A stretch of DNA of 50,179 nucleotides from an uncultured Roseburia sp. (GCA_910587865.1 CAJUNX010000012.1:1-50179); one strand, 5' to 3'. Positions 32,713 to 41,858 are shown, numbered from the stretch's first letter. Translations and numbers: made by a program. The notes: a model not told the origin generated them from the sequence alone.

Positions 32713-33093
32713 ATGATTTTTTCTTTGACGCCGCCTCTGCTCGAGCTTCTGATTCTGTCGATCGTCGATCAGGGCGACAGCTACGGCTATCAGATCAGCC
32801 AGAGGATCAAGCCGGTGTCGGGGCTTAAGGATTCGGCGCTCTATCCGGTCTTAAAACGTCTGTCGGAACATCGTTACATCGAGGCATATGACAGGCAGTT
32901 TCAGGGCAGGAACCGGAAGTATTACCGGATGACGGAGCCGGGCAGGGGATACTATCAGATGCTTGTGCGGGAGTGGCAGGCATATCAGGATCAGATTGCA
33001 GAAATTATACGGGGGCAGAAAGGAGCGGACGATGAACAGGGAACAGTATATGAAGCTGTTAAAGAAGAGGCTGCGGCATCTTCCGAAGGATGA
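32713..33093 (+). CDS. PadR-family transcriptional repressor
   Basis: This is a small winged-helix repressor, 126 residues. The PadR domain covers about residues 8-85 (LLELLILSIVDQGDSYGYQI, LYPVLKRLSE, RKYYRMTEPG) and is followed by a dimerising helix (about 86-105). The start has AAAGGAGG. The gene runs 62 bases into the next one in another frame, giving a Glu/Ala-rich tail about 20 residues longer than usual. With the following DUF1700 and DUF4097 genes it forms a cassette widespread in Firmicutes, generally tied to cell-envelope stress. A palindrome over its own promoter suggests autoregulation. Confidence 0.9.
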   Translation: MIFSLTPPLLELLILSIVDQGDSYGYQISQRIKPVSGLKDSALYPVLKRLSEHRYIEAYDRQFQGRNRKYYRMTEPGRGYYQMLVREWQAYQDQIAEIIRGQKGADDEQGTVYEAVKEEAAASSEG

Positions 33094-33613
33094 ATTTGAG
33101 AAGGCGGTGGCATATTTTGAGGAATATTTTGATGACGCCGGCGAAGCGCGGGAGCGGGAGGCGATTGCGGATCTCGGGATGCCGGACGAAGCGGCGGCGC
33201 AGATCATTCAGGATATCGCGATCAAAAATACGGCGAAGCCGCCCCAGAGTGTAAAGAACGGCATGAATGCGGTGTGGGTCGGTATCCTGGCTCTGTTTGC
33301 AGCGCCGTTTACAATCCCGTTTTTCGCCGCTGCGCTGGCGGTCGGCTTTGTGATGGTCGTGCTGGCGGTTCTGACGCTTCTGCTGCTGTTTCTCGCCGGG
33401 CTTTTGCTTGTCATCTGCGGGCCGGTCGCGTTTGCGGGAGGCTTTTTTGTGATCGGTCAGAGCATTCCGGCCGCGCTGATCTGTTTCGGGCGGGGAATCG
33501 CCGCGACGGGAGCGGGGCTCCTTCTGATGCAGGGGATGTATCTGCTGATTCGGCGGAGTCTCGGCTGGCTGGTGCAGATCTTTGGAAAAATGGTAGAAAA
33601 AGGAGGAAAATGA
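33032..33613 (+). CDS. DUF1700-family membrane protein
   Basis: This 193-residue protein has a cytoplasmic helical N-terminal part (about 1-65; MNREQYMKLLKKRLRHLP, then VAYFEEYFDDAG) that is the DUF1700 signature, followed by about three hydrophobic segments (about 75-175). AAAGGAG at 33019-33025 sets ATG 33032; the longer frame from 32963 has no ribosome site. It lies between PadR and the DUF4097 protein, the usual trio. The HAAS-like N-terminal region of this family is thought to mediate signalling, but its biochemical role is unknown. Confidence 0.87.
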   Translation: MNREQYMKLLKKRLRHLPKDEFEKAVAYFEEYFDDAGEAREREAIADLGMPDEAAAQIIQDIAIKNTAKPPQSVKNGMNAVWVGILALFAAPFTIPFFAAALAVGFVMVVLAVLTLLLLFLAGLLLVICGPVAFAGGFFVIGQSIPAALICFGRGIAATGAGLLLMQGMYLLIRRSLGWLVQIFGKMVEKGGK

Positions 33614-33614
33614 G

Positions 33615-34799
33615 ATGTTTCGGTCAAAAAAGCTGGCGCTGATCTGCGTTCTGATGATTGCCGCGGGACTGATGTTAAGCGCCGTCGGATATCTGCTGGG
33701 CGGCAGGGTGTGGGGCATTGGTCTTAACCAAAGCGGCATATGGGTCAATTCTCCGAATATCACCGGAGGGGAAGGTTATCATTATGTGAAGGAGACAAAG
33801 GAGCTGGAAGCATTTACCGGTATTGACGCGGATGTCGACTTCGGGGATCTTATCATCGAACCGTCCGATCACTACGGGATTTCATATAATGTGCCGGAAG
33901 ACTGCAGGTTTGACGTGACGGTGGAAGAAGGCGTGTTAAAGGTGATAAAAAGAAACCGTGAGGTACTGGGCATACAGAACAATTATGTGGCCATGGGGAG
34001 CGGTATCGCGGAAAACCGGCGGGAAAATGCTTATGTAAAGATCAGCATTCCGGCAGGGCTGGAATTTGACACCGTAAGACTCGTAAACGAGTGCGGGGAG
34101 GTCACGGCGGCGGAGTTCTGGGCAGAAAGCCTTACCGTGGAGGCGTATTTTGGAAATGTAGAGTTAAAACAGGTCTCGGGAGGACTGGCACAGATTTTCC
34201 TGGAGTCCGGAAAACTGACGCTGACAGGCGCGACACAGGATTCGCTTACGATCAGAAATCAGTTCGGAACGGCGGCGCTTTCCGACGTCAGTGCGCAGAC
34301 GTCGGCGATCACAATGGAGAGCGGGGACTTTCTGGCGGAAACGTCGGATCTGGGGAAGCTTGTGCTGGTGCAGGGATTCGGCGCGGTGCGGCTGACTGAC
34401 GTGTCCCTGGCGGATACCAGTATCACGAGCGAATCCGGGAAGATCCGGTTAGACGGCGTGACGGCCGGGGAGCTGGAGGTGAAAAGCATGTTCGGCGATG
34501 TCGACGGGGAGCGCGTGACCGCCAGAAGCGGATCGATGGAAGTGGAAAGCGGAACCTGCACGCTTCGGGCGCTGGATATCCCGGTCCTTGCGATTGAGTC
34601 CGACTATGGCGATGTAAAGCTGGAGCTGACCGGCGCGGCGGAGGAGTATACGTTTGATCTGGCTACGGAGTTTGGGGATGTGGAGGTTGATCGGCGCGGG
34701 ATGGGAAGCACGTATCGGTCATTAGAGACGCATGAGAAGAGTCTGACTGTTTTCTGCGAGAGCGGAAGTATTCGGATTTCGGGCGGCGGAGAGAAGTGA
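33615..34799 (+). CDS. DUF4097-family beta-strand repeat protein
   Basis: This 394-residue protein has an N-terminal membrane anchor (about residues 5-28) and a long right-handed beta-helix or adhesin-like region (about 65-390). The repeats alternate short patterns such as ESGKLTL, QFGTAAL, ESGDFLA, GFGAVRL and ESGKIRL, which is the DUF4097 hallmark. AGGAGG lies just upstream of ATG 33615. It should sit outside the membrane, anchored by the first helix. Its function is unknown; the family occurs with PadR and DUF1700 as here, where it may sense or shield the envelope. Confidence 0.87.
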   Translation: MFRSKKLALICVLMIAAGLMLSAVGYLLGGRVWGIGLNQSGIWVNSPNITGGEGYHYVKETKELEAFTGIDADVDFGDLIIEPSDHYGISYNVPEDCRFDVTVEEGVLKVIKRNREVLGIQNNYVAMGSGIAENRRENAYVKISIPAGLEFDTVRLVNECGEVTAAEFWAESLTVEAYFGNVELKQVSGGLAQIFLESGKLTLTGATQDSLTIRNQFGTAALSDVSAQTSAITMESGDFLAETSDLGKLVLVQGFGAVRLTDVSLADTSITSESGKIRLDGVTAGELEVKSMFGDVDGERVTARSGSMEVESGTCTLRALDIPVLAIESDYGDVKLELTGAAEEYTFDLATEFGDVEVDRRGMGSTYRSLETHEKSLTVFCESGSIRISGGGEK

Positions 34800-34827
34800 T
34801 GCCGGAAAACCAGGAAGCGTAAATGGA

Positions 34828-34856
34828 TTGCTATTTTCTGATGTTTGTACTAAACT
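34828..34856 (+). promoter_or_regulatory. Possible promoter before the TVP38 gene
   Basis: TTGCTA (34828-34833), a 17-bp spacer and TAAACT (34851-34856). Both boxes are imperfect. Confidence 0.4.
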
Positions 34857-34895
34857 AGAAAGAAAATGCGAAACGCAGGAAAAAGGAAGACGCCA

Positions 34896-35630
34896 ATGGA
34901 TCGACAGGACAAAAGAAAAGTGATCGGAATGTGTATGCTGTTTCTGGCAGCGCTTGCCACAGCGAGTCTCTTTCTGCTCCCTTATATCAGCCGTTTATCC
35001 GAACCGCAGTATCAGTCTGCGCTCCGGGAATGGGTGGACCGTATGGGAATACCGGGATTGTTCGCCGTGCTGGGCCTGCAGATGATACAGATCGTGATCG
35101 CGTTCATCCCCGGGGAGCCGGTGGAGCTACTTGCCGGAGTGCTCTACGGGACGTGGGCAGGGCTCGGGATCTGTCTGCTCGGCTGCATGCTTGCGTCCGC
35201 GGTGATCTTTTCGATTTCGCGCCGTTTCGGAAAGCGTTTTTTATACCGGATATTCGGTGAGGAGAAGGTGCAGGGCTGGCGGTGGTTAAAGGACAGCACG
35301 CGCGTGGATCTGGTGGTGTTCATCCTGTTTTTCATTCCGGGGACGCCGAAGGATATGCTCACTTATATCGTGGGGATCACCGGGATGAGTGTGCCGAAAT
35401 TTCTGCTGATCTCCACGTTTGCGCGAATCCCGTCGATTTTATCGTCCACGCTGATGGGATCGGCGATGAGCCGGGGCGACTGGAAGGTCACGCTTCTGGT
35501 GTTTGTCATCACCGGGGTAACGGGGATTGCGGGGATCGTGTACAGAGAGCGGTTTCTCGCGTTTTGCCGGAAATGGCGTCCGGGAAACGATGCGTCCGGC
35601 AGCGGAAAACGCGGCAGGAGGCAGAGATGA
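34896..35630 (+). CDS. TVP38/TMEM64 (VTT domain) membrane protein
   Basis: This is a membrane protein of 244 residues with about six hydrophobic segments. It carries the VTT/SNARE-associated domain (about residues 55-195) with FIPGEPVELLAGVLYG and FFIPGTPKDMLTYIVG, the paired re-entrant motifs of the TVP38/DedA superfamily, which is linked to lipid scrambling. AAGGAAG fits ATG 34896 better than the in-frame ATG 34866. The stop overlaps the start of the YitT gene by 4 bases (ATGA), so the two are coupled. The exact substrate in this organism is unknown. Confidence 0.88.
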   Translation: MDRQDKRKVIGMCMLFLAALATASLFLLPYISRLSEPQYQSALREWVDRMGIPGLFAVLGLQMIQIVIAFIPGEPVELLAGVLYGTWAGLGICLLGCMLASAVIFSISRRFGKRFLYRIFGEEKVQGWRWLKDSTRVDLVVFILFFIPGTPKDMLTYIVGITGMSVPKFLLISTFARIPSILSSTLMGSAMSRGDWKVTLLVFVITGVTGIAGIVYRERFLAFCRKWRPGNDASGSGKRGRRQR

Positions 35631-36571
35631 AAGCGAAGAAAAAGAAGTGGCTGTATCTGATGATGGAGACGACTGTAGTTATTTTTGGAAACGGTCTCTA
35701 TGCGCTGGGCATTGCATTGTTTGTGCTGCCCGGCGGTCTGATTACGGGCGGATCGACCGGTATCGCGCTCTTTGTAAACCGGGTTTCCGGGATACCGGTC
35801 TCAGCGTTTGTGTCAGGCTTTAACGCGCTGATGTTTGTGGCCGGGTTTGCGGTATTCGGAAAAAAATTTGCGGCAAATACGATCGTGAGTACCGTGAGCT
35901 ATCCGATGGCGCTCTGGATTATCACGAAGCTGCTTCCGGATGTCCCGCTGACAGACGACCGCATTCTCTGTACGATCTTCGGCGGGATCTGCATCGGAGC
36001 TGCGATCGGCATCGTGATTCGGGCCGGCGCTTCCACAGGCGGTATGGATATTCCGCCGCTGGTGCTTAAGCGCTATTTTAAAATCCCGGTCTCGGCCTCA
36101 GTCTATGTCTTTGACATGCTCATCCTGCTGCTTCAGGCATCGGACAGCAGTGGAGAACAGATCCTTTACGGGATTCTTCTCGTCATCATCTACAGCGTCG
36201 TGCTCGATAAATGCCTGATGCTCGGCGCCGCGAAGCTGCAGATCAAGGTGGTCAGCAGCCGGATCGAGGAAATCCGCAGCGCGGTGCTTGAGGATATTGA
36301 CCGCGGCGTGACGATGTTAAAAAGCCAGACCGGCTATCAGGAGAGGGATACCATGATGCTGCTGACTGTTGTGTCGGCGCGGGAGTTAGCAAAGACGGAG
36401 AAGCTGATCCATGAGGTGGACGAGGACGCGTTTATCATTGTCAATAAAGTCAGCGAGGTATCCGGACGCGGATTTTCGAGAAAGAAAAAGTATCTGAAAC
36501 GGGAGGATTGCCATGACACTGCAGCAGCTGAAATACGCGCTGACCGTCGCGGACTGCGGATCGATGAATGA
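35627..36571 (+). CDS. YitT-family membrane protein (DUF2179 C terminus)
   Basis: This protein has 314 residues: five or six membrane helices (about 10-195; GLYALGIALFVLPGGLITGGSTGIALF is typical of YitT) and a C-terminal cytoplasmic DUF2179 domain (about 215-290; GVTMLKSQTGYQERDTMMLL). Its function is unknown in spite of wide occurrence in Firmicutes. CAGGAGG before ATG 35627 sets the start; the long frame from 35282 inside the TVP38 gene is a shadow. The last 59 bases overlap the LysR gene in another frame, so translation of the three genes is linked. Confidence 0.88.
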   Translation: MKAKKKKWLYLMMETTVVIFGNGLYALGIALFVLPGGLITGGSTGIALFVNRVSGIPVSAFVSGFNALMFVAGFAVFGKKFAANTIVSTVSYPMALWIITKLLPDVPLTDDRILCTIFGGICIGAAIGIVIRAGASTGGMDIPPLVLKRYFKIPVSASVYVFDMLILLLQASDSSGEQILYGILLVIIYSVVLDKCLMLGAAKLQIKVVSSRIEEIRSAVLEDIDRGVTMLKSQTGYQERDTMMLLTVVSARELAKTEKLIHEVDEDAFIIVNKVSEVSGRGFSRKKKYLKREDCHDTAAAEIRADRRGLRIDE

Positions 36572-37418
36572 GGCGGCCAAGCGTCTGTTTTTATCACAGC
36601 CGGGTCTCTCTGAGACGATCCGGGAACTGGAGCGGGAGATCGGACTTCAGATTTTTCTGCGCTCGAACCGCGGCATTGTCATCACGCCGGAGGGAGACGA
36701 GTTTCTGGGCTATGCCAGGCAGGTGACGGAGCAGTTTGAGATTTTAACATCGCGGTTTGTGGAGAAGCGCACCAAAGAGAAATTCAGCGTGTCGATGCAG
36801 CATTATACCTTTGCGGTAAAAGCGTTTGTGGAGACGGTAAAGCGCGCGGGGATGGACCGTTACGAATTTGCCGCGAATGAGACGACGACATATGACGTGA
36901 TGGAAAATGTGCGGGATTTTAAGAGTGAAATCGGGGTGCTTTACGTGAATGATTTTAATGAGAAGGTCATGACAAAGATCATTCACGAGAAGAGCCTGGA
37001 ATTTATCGAACTGTTTACCTGCGATACGTATGTTTACCTGTGGGCAGGCCATCCGCTTGCCGGGCGGTCTGTCATCTCAATGGAGGAGCTGGATTTTTAC
37101 CCCTGCCTGTCGTTTGATCAGGGAAACCACAATTCCCTGTTTCTCGCAGAGGAGATGAAGAGCACGTACGACTACAAACGACTGATCAAGGCGACAGACC
37201 GCGCGACGCTTCTCAACTTCATGAAGGGGTTAAACGCGTACACGCTCTGCTCCGGCATTATCTGTGAGGAGTTAAACGGCAGCGAGTACATGGCGGTGCC
37301 GTTAAAGGAGACCGAGAAGATGCGGATCGGCTACGTAAAACGCAAGGGGGCCGCGATCAGCCATATCGGCCAGATCTATATTGAGGAGTTAAAAAAGTAC
37401 CGCGAAAAAATTATGTAG
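36513..37418 (+). CDS. LysR-family transcriptional regulator
   Basis: This 301-residue regulator has an N-terminal winged helix-turn-helix (about 1-60; MTLQQLKYALTVADCGSMNEAA, LFLSQPGLSETIRELE) and a C-terminal periplasmic-binding-like effector domain (about 90-295). GGAGG stands a few bases before ATG 36513, inside the end of the YitT gene. LysR regulators are usually divergent from their target; here it is last in a + strand series, so its target may be elsewhere or may be the TVP38-YitT operon itself. The effector is unknown. Confidence 0.9.
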   Translation: MTLQQLKYALTVADCGSMNEAAKRLFLSQPGLSETIRELEREIGLQIFLRSNRGIVITPEGDEFLGYARQVTEQFEILTSRFVEKRTKEKFSVSMQHYTFAVKAFVETVKRAGMDRYEFAANETTTYDVMENVRDFKSEIGVLYVNDFNEKVMTKIIHEKSLEFIELFTCDTYVYLWAGHPLAGRSVISMEELDFYPCLSFDQGNHNSLFLAEEMKSTYDYKRLIKATDRATLLNFMKGLNAYTLCSGIICEELNGSEYMAVPLKETEKMRIGYVKRKGAAISHIGQIYIEELKKYREKIM

Positions 37419-37425
37419 CGCTGCC

Positions 37426-37474
37426 GTGTCAGTGCCGCTCCTGCCGGATCGTCGCTGACACTGTTTTGTCAGCG
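37426..37474. terminator. Overlapping hairpins between convergent genes
   Basis: CTGACAC (37455-37461) can pair with GTGTCAG (37426-37432), or CGCTGACA (37453-37460) can pair with TGTCAGCG (37467-37474). The two folds exclude each other and have only a short T run (GTTTTG). They lie between the LysR stop and the stop of the minus-strand regulator, so they probably serve as a weak two-way terminator. Confidence 0.5.
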
Positions 37475-38230
37475 GTGGTCCGTCCGGTACTGCTGCGGCG
37501 TAACGCCGCTTATTTTTTTAAACTGTCTGTGAAAATAGGAAATATTAGAAAATCCTGTCTTATCGCTGATCTGCTGGAGAGAGTAATCCGTGGTGACCAG
37601 CAGTCTGCGGGCCTCGTGCATCCGCTCATCAATGATATAATTGCTCAGAGAGATTCCGGCTTTTTTGTGAAACTGATGCGACATATAATCCATATTGATG
37701 TGGATCTCATCGGCGATCATATTGCGGTTTAAATCCGGGGAGGAGAGATTGCGCTTTACGCATTCCTTGATGGCGGTGACGAGATCCGTCGGCGTCTGCT
37801 CCTGTCGTGCGAGCTGTTCTTCGATCGCGATGCTTTCTTTTCGCAGGATCCGTGTCCGTCTGACATTTTTTACGGCTTTTTTTAACTCCTCATTCAGATT
37901 TTCCGCATCCACCGGTTTTAAGATATAGGAAAAAATGTGAAGGTTTAAGGCAGTCTGCGCGTAGTCAAAACGCTGATGGCCGGTCAGCACGAGAATCGTC
38001 GGGGAAAACCCGTTCTCCTTCATCCAGGAGACGAGCTCAAGGCCGCTCTCCCGCGGCATCTCGATATCGGTCAGGAGAATGTCGATATCGTCCGTGCCCT
38101 CTAAAATCTGCTTTGCCTGTCTGGCGCTGTAGGCGGGAAACTGCTTTTCGATGCCGAGTGCGCTCCAGTCCGTATGTTCAATGATATTTTTAACAATATA
38201 ATATTCGTCGTCAACGACCAGTATGTTCAT
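37469..38230 (-). CDS. YesN-type response regulator (receiver plus AraC domain)
   Basis: This 253-residue protein has an N-terminal receiver (about 1-120; VVDDE at the start, phospho-acceptor D55 in LLTDIEMPRESG, lysine in LKPVD) and a C-terminal AraC-type DNA-binding domain (about 150-250; DEIHINMDYMSHQFHKKAG, then GFSNISYFHRQFKK). It is the partner of the kinase whose gene ends 20 bases inside its start. A GGAGG site precedes ATG 38230. Such pairs switch on sugar ABC importers; the divergent operon at 40266 is the likely target, and a 21-bp-spaced direct repeat there fits AraC-type binding. Confidence 0.92.
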   Translation of the reverse strand: MNILVVDDEYYIVKNIIEHTDWSALGIEKQFPAYSARQAKQILEGTDDIDILLTDIEMPRESGLELVSWMKENGFSPTILVLTGHQRFDYAQTALNLHIFSYILKPVDAENLNEELKKAVKNVRRTRILRKESIAIEEQLARQEQTPTDLVTAIKECVKRNLSSPDLNRNMIADEIHINMDYMSHQFHKKAGISLSNYIIDERMHEARRLLVTTDYSLQQISDKTGFSNISYFHRQFKKISGVTPQQYRTDHR

Positions 38231-40088
38231 GACGAACCTCCTCCGTCTGCTGTGTACTGTCTGTTCTTATGGGCTGCTTCTGATCGGGTTCTCTGTCCTT
38301 TCCGTGGTGCAGATAAGGAAGGTCAAAATCAATCCGCGCGCCCCAGCCCGGCTCGTTTGAAAACCGGATCTGTGCGGACTCGCCGTAGAGCAGGGACAGG
38401 CGCTTAAGGACATTATAGAAGCCGACGCCGTGCCCGTCAACCGGCTTGTGTTTTTCCAGGTCAAATTGATTCATCCAGGGGAGATCCTCGGGAGTAAAGC
38501 CGTCTCCGGAATCTAAATGCATCAGCATAAGATGCGGCGGATCTTTTGTCTGATCAAGCATTCCTGTGATTTTTACGGAGAGCTGTTCCCCCATGACCAT
38601 ATTATATTTGATCGTATTTTCCGTCTGCATCAGCAGGAGAAGCGGAAAGACGGAGGCTTCCATGCACTCGTCCGCGACATCGATTTCATAGCTTAAACAG
38701 TCGGGAAAGCGGATCTGTGTCAGCTCCAGATAATTTTTCACATAATGAAGCTCCTCCGATAATGCCACCATATTCCGTGTGCTTAAGGTATAGCGCAGGT
38801 GGTCGGAGAGCGTCTGGATCATCTTCTGCGTCATCGCCTGTCCGCCTGCGGTGTTTGACAGGGAGTAGATGGTTGAGAAACAGTTGATCAGAAAATGGGG
38901 CGCGACCTGGGTTTTTAAATACTCGAGCTCGAATTCGGTCTTTGCGAGCCGCTCCTCGTAGACATTGATTTTCAGTGCGGAAATCTCGTCAAACAGCGCA
39001 TTGAGCGTATTGTGAATGCCGAGCACCTCCTCGCATCGCTCGCCGGTGAGCTCGGATCCCAGGGGAAGGCTGCCGTCGTGCACCTGGGAGGCAATCTGAC
39101 GAATTGTGAGCGCAGGCCTTGCCAGAAAGCGGTTTACACGTAAGAACATGAAGATCTCAAGCGCCAGCAGCAGAAGGATCAGGATTACGATAAAACGGTA
39201 GACCGGATCGAGCGCGGAGCGGATGTGTTCCATCGGGACAAATGCCATCAGATAGTGACTGCCGAAATGCGGCATGATGCTGATCTGTAAATATTCCTGA
39301 CCGTCGCGATCCTCAAAGACGACAAAATCGTGCAGTGAGTCCGCGGGCGACAGCCGGTAGGAGGACCAGTCGCCGGAGGTGAGTGCGTTTCCTTTGTGAT
39401 TGACATAGAAAAGCTCCGTCTGGCCCTCCTTCATGTTTGTGTAGGTGGAGGTGAGCGTCTCAAGCCTGGCCCAGGCCCCGGTATAGCAGAACCTCTGCTT
39501 CATGATGCGCACGAGATAGTAACCGTCACTGAGCGAGACAAAATACCAGTCCGAGGTTTCCGGAAGGTTTTCCGTGTCAGCATCCGCCTGCATGCGGACC
39601 AGGGATTTGACGTAAGTGTTGCACCAGCCGGAATCCGTGCTGCGTGAACTCGAGATGAAAGAATCTGTCCGCTCTGCATAGATAAACAGCCCGTCGACGC
39701 TTGAGAAATAGGGCAGAGTATTTGTGAGCAGCCGGTTTACGCGGATCTGATGAAGCGGGGTTTCTTTGGAATAATCCATGGTGCCGAGAAGACTCACATC
39801 CGTGTCCTCCGAGGCCAGAAGAAAAAGGCTCGATTCGACGGCGGAGAGATCCTGTTCCAGCTGGCTGCTGTAGAGCGCAAGCGTCTCGTGAATGTGGCGG
39901 TAGCTGTTCTGTAACAGCTGGTCGGAAAAATAGTAGATCAGGAGCAGGGCGAAAAGAAGGAAAGCCGCGAGAAACAGCAGGAAATACTGGAAGATCCTGT
40001 TGCGCAGGGAATACGTTTTCTTTTTTGGTAAAACATTGTTCTTTTTGTCAAAGACAGACAAAAGTTTCTGTTGAAATGACGAAATCAA
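38211..40088 (-). CDS. YesM-type membrane sensor histidine kinase
   Basis: This 625-residue kinase has membrane helix 1 (about 33-53), an extracellular sensor (about 54-295), helix 2 (about 298-317), a HAMP-like linker (about 318-375), a His_kinase domain with H398 in QVAPHFLINCF (usual form QINPHFLYN), and an ATPase domain (ENTIK, DSGDGF, GHGVGFYNVLKRL). The start is TTG at 40088: no ATG or GTG is near, and a GGAGG site (complement of 40096-40100) lies seven bases away. It should sense an extracellular sugar or a loaded binding protein and phosphorylate the YesN-type regulator encoded after it. Its gene overlaps the regulator gene by 20 bases. Confidence 0.92.
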   Translation of the reverse strand: MISSFQQKLLSVFDKKNNVLPKKKTYSLRNRIFQYFLLFLAAFLLFALLLIYYFSDQLLQNSYRHIHETLALYSSQLEQDLSAVESSLFLLASEDTDVSLLGTMDYSKETPLHQIRVNRLLTNTLPYFSSVDGLFIYAERTDSFISSSRSTDSGWCNTYVKSLVRMQADADTENLPETSDWYFVSLSDGYYLVRIMKQRFCYTGAWARLETLTSTYTNMKEGQTELFYVNHKGNALTSGDWSSYRLSPADSLHDFVVFEDRDGQEYLQISIMPHFGSHYLMAFVPMEHIRSALDPVYRFIVILILLLLALEIFMFLRVNRFLARPALTIRQIASQVHDGSLPLGSELTGERCEEVLGIHNTLNALFDEISALKINVYEERLAKTEFELEYLKTQVAPHFLINCFSTIYSLSNTAGGQAMTQKMIQTLSDHLRYTLSTRNMVALSEELHYVKNYLELTQIRFPDCLSYEIDVADECMEASVFPLLLLMQTENTIKYNMVMGEQLSVKITGMLDQTKDPPHLMLMHLDSGDGFTPEDLPWMNQFDLEKHKPVDGHGVGFYNVLKRLSLLYGESAQIRFSNEPGWGARIDFDLPYLHHGKDREPDQKQPIRTDSTQQTEEVRHEHTGR

Positions 40089-40128
40089 ACTTACACCTCC
40101 GCGTAAAATCCGACGCTTTATACAAAAT

Positions 40129-40166
40129 CTAAGAATAGTGCAATGAAAACTAAGAATATTGAATTG
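40129..40166 (+). promoter_or_regulatory. 21-bp-spaced direct repeat, candidate YesN-type site
   Basis: CTAAGAATA occurs at 40129-40137 and 40150-40158. Extending to 17 bases (40129-40145 and 40150-40166), 14 positions agree. The 21-bp spacing equals two helical turns, and the second copy touches the -35 box of the promoter. This is the layout of an AraC-type activator site. Confidence 0.6.
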
Positions 40167-40193
40167 CTGTCATTTATGCTGAAATTATATAAT
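40164..40193 (+). promoter_or_regulatory. Promoter of the second sugar ABC operon
   Basis: TTGCTG (40164-40169), an 18-bp spacer and a perfect TATAAT (40188-40193). A leader of about 65 bases leads to the ATG at 40266. Confidence 0.65.
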
Positions 40194-40221
40194 AAATCAC
40201 ATCAATAGTCAAAACATTCGT

Positions 40222-40237
40222 TGTCGGAATTACGACA
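40222..40237 (+). promoter_or_regulatory. Inverted repeat in the second sugar operon leader
   Basis: TGTCG-N6-CGACA (40222-40226 and 40233-40237) lies downstream of the promoter and before the ribosome site. It suits a repressor acting after start of transcription. It differs in sequence from the palindrome before the first operon. Confidence 0.45.
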
Positions 40238-40265
40238 TAATGACCGGCAGCAAAAGGAGGTTACT

Positions 40266-41858
40266 ATGAAAAAAGTATTAGCATCACTGCTCTGCGGAGC
40301 ATTGGCAGTCGGATGTCTGGCCGGATGCGGCGGTGGCGGCGACACGGGTGAGACCGGAGGAAGCGCAGGCGGAGGAAATGCAGGCGGCGCTTCGGGAACC
40401 GAGGCGGCAGGCGGGAGCGCCGGCGGCAATGCCAGCGGGGATTATCCGACGGTTGTCATGGCATACATGAACTGGGCGGGAGCGCCGGCAGGTCTTGAGA
40501 GAATTCAGGGACTGATCAACGATTACACGGAGGAGAACCTTGGCGTGAGCTTCGAGCTTGAGATCATGGACTCCGCATCCTACAGCCAGAACATGAAGCT
40601 GATGTTATCTTCCGGGGAGCAGATCGACCTGTTTAATGCGATTTCCGTCGGCTATACGGCCAGTGTGAACAACGGCTACTGCCTCGATCTTGAGGAGGAC
40701 GATCTGATTCAGACCTACGGACAGGGAATCTTAGATACCATGGATGAGGTTTATGTCAATGCCTGCCGGATCGACGGTACGTTATACGGCCTTCCGCAGC
40801 AGAGGGATATGGCGACCGGTCTGTTTGGTATCGCGATCGGCGCAGAGTACTTAGACGGGATTGGTTATGACTACGCTTCCATGTACAAGGACGGCGAGGA
40901 AGTGATTCACACGGATCTTGACGAGATCAGCAATATCTACGCACAGCTCCATGAGAAATATCCGGATCTGTATGTATTTAGTCCGCAGGAGGCTACGTTA
41001 AGCCAGGGACCGAAGATCGATGCGATCGGAGGCGATACGTTCGGCGTGCTGCTTGACCCGGAAAACAGCCTTGTGGTGGAAAACCTTTACACCAGTCAGG
41101 CGTTCCGCGATCTGTGCGATATCATGTATGAGTGGAACCAGGCCGGTTATATGTCGCAGGATGCCCTGACCGACACGCTGGCGGCAACCTCCGCCGTGAA
41201 GGCCGGGACCTGCATGTCCTATGCGACGGCGACCAAGCCGGGTATCCGCCAGCAGGAGAGCAACCTCTGCGGACGTCCGATGATCATCTTCCAGTGCGGC
41301 GACGACTTCTTAAAGTCTTCTTCCGTAGCGGGAATGCCGTGGTGCATCAATTCCGGATGCGAGGATCCGGTATCCGCAATGAAGGTGCTAAACGCGTTCT
41401 ACACCGATCCGTATCTTTCCAATCTGCTCTGCTGGGGAGAGGAAGGGAAGGAATGGCAGAAGACGGATGACGGCCATATTACGTTTGCAGACGGTGTGAC
41501 AGCCGAGAATTCCGAGTACTACAACAACGTGAACTGGGAGCTCCCGAATCAGTTTATCGCTGAGATCTGGGAGGGCGACGAGCTGGATGTCTGGGAGCGC
41601 ATGGCAGAATTCAATAGCGGCGCTGTAAAATCCAAAGCACTTGGATTCTCATTTGATAACAGTGCGGTTTCCAGCGAGTACACGGCTCTTACCAATGTTT
41701 ACAACGAGTATGTGAAGGCGTTATTCTTCGGATTTACCGACCCGGAGACCGGAATTCCGGAGCTGCAGGAGAAGTTAGAGGCAGCAGGCCTTCAGAAATA
41801 CATGGATGCAAAGCAGGCTGCACTTGACGAGTGGGCAGCGGCGAACGGCATCGAATAA
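40266..41858 (+). CDS. Sugar ABC transporter substrate-binding lipoprotein (second system)
   Basis: This extracellular binding protein has 530 residues. Its signal peptide ends in the lipobox LAGC with lipid-modified C21, followed by a Gly-rich linker (about 22-58) and then the solute-binding fold (from about residue 59, TVVMAYMNW). AAAGGAGG before ATG 40266 sets the start; the longer frame from 40221 would include the inverted repeat. It is only distantly like the lipoprotein at 27564, so the two systems probably take different sugars. It should be induced by the divergent YesM/YesN pair. Confidence 0.92.
   Translation: MKKVLASLLCGALAVGCLAGCGGGGDTGETGGSAGGGNAGGASGTEAAGGSAGGNASGDYPTVVMAYMNWAGAPAGLERIQGLINDYTEENLGVSFELEIMDSASYSQNMKLMLSSGEQIDLFNAISVGYTASVNNGYCLDLEEDDLIQTYGQGILDTMDEVYVNACRIDGTLYGLPQQRDMATGLFGIAIGAEYLDGIGYDYASMYKDGEEVIHTDLDEISNIYAQLHEKYPDLYVFSPQEATLSQGPKIDAIGGDTFGVLLDPENSLVVENLYTSQAFRDLCDIMYEWNQAGYMSQDALTDTLAATSAVKAGTCMSYATATKPGIRQQESNLCGRPMIIFQCGDDFLKSSSVAGMPWCINSGCEDPVSAMKVLNAFYTDPYLSNLLCWGEEGKEWQKTDDGHITFADGVTAENSEYYNNVNWELPNQFIAEIWEGDELDVWERMAEFNSGAVKSKALGFSFDNSAVSSEYTALTNVYNEYVKALFFGFTDPETGIPELQEKLEAAGLQKYMDAKQAALDEWAAANGIE

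Noticed and set aside
35282..35626. Long N-terminal extension of the YitT protein
   Set aside because: It lies out of frame inside the TVP38 gene. A strong ribosome site and family homology place the start at 35627.
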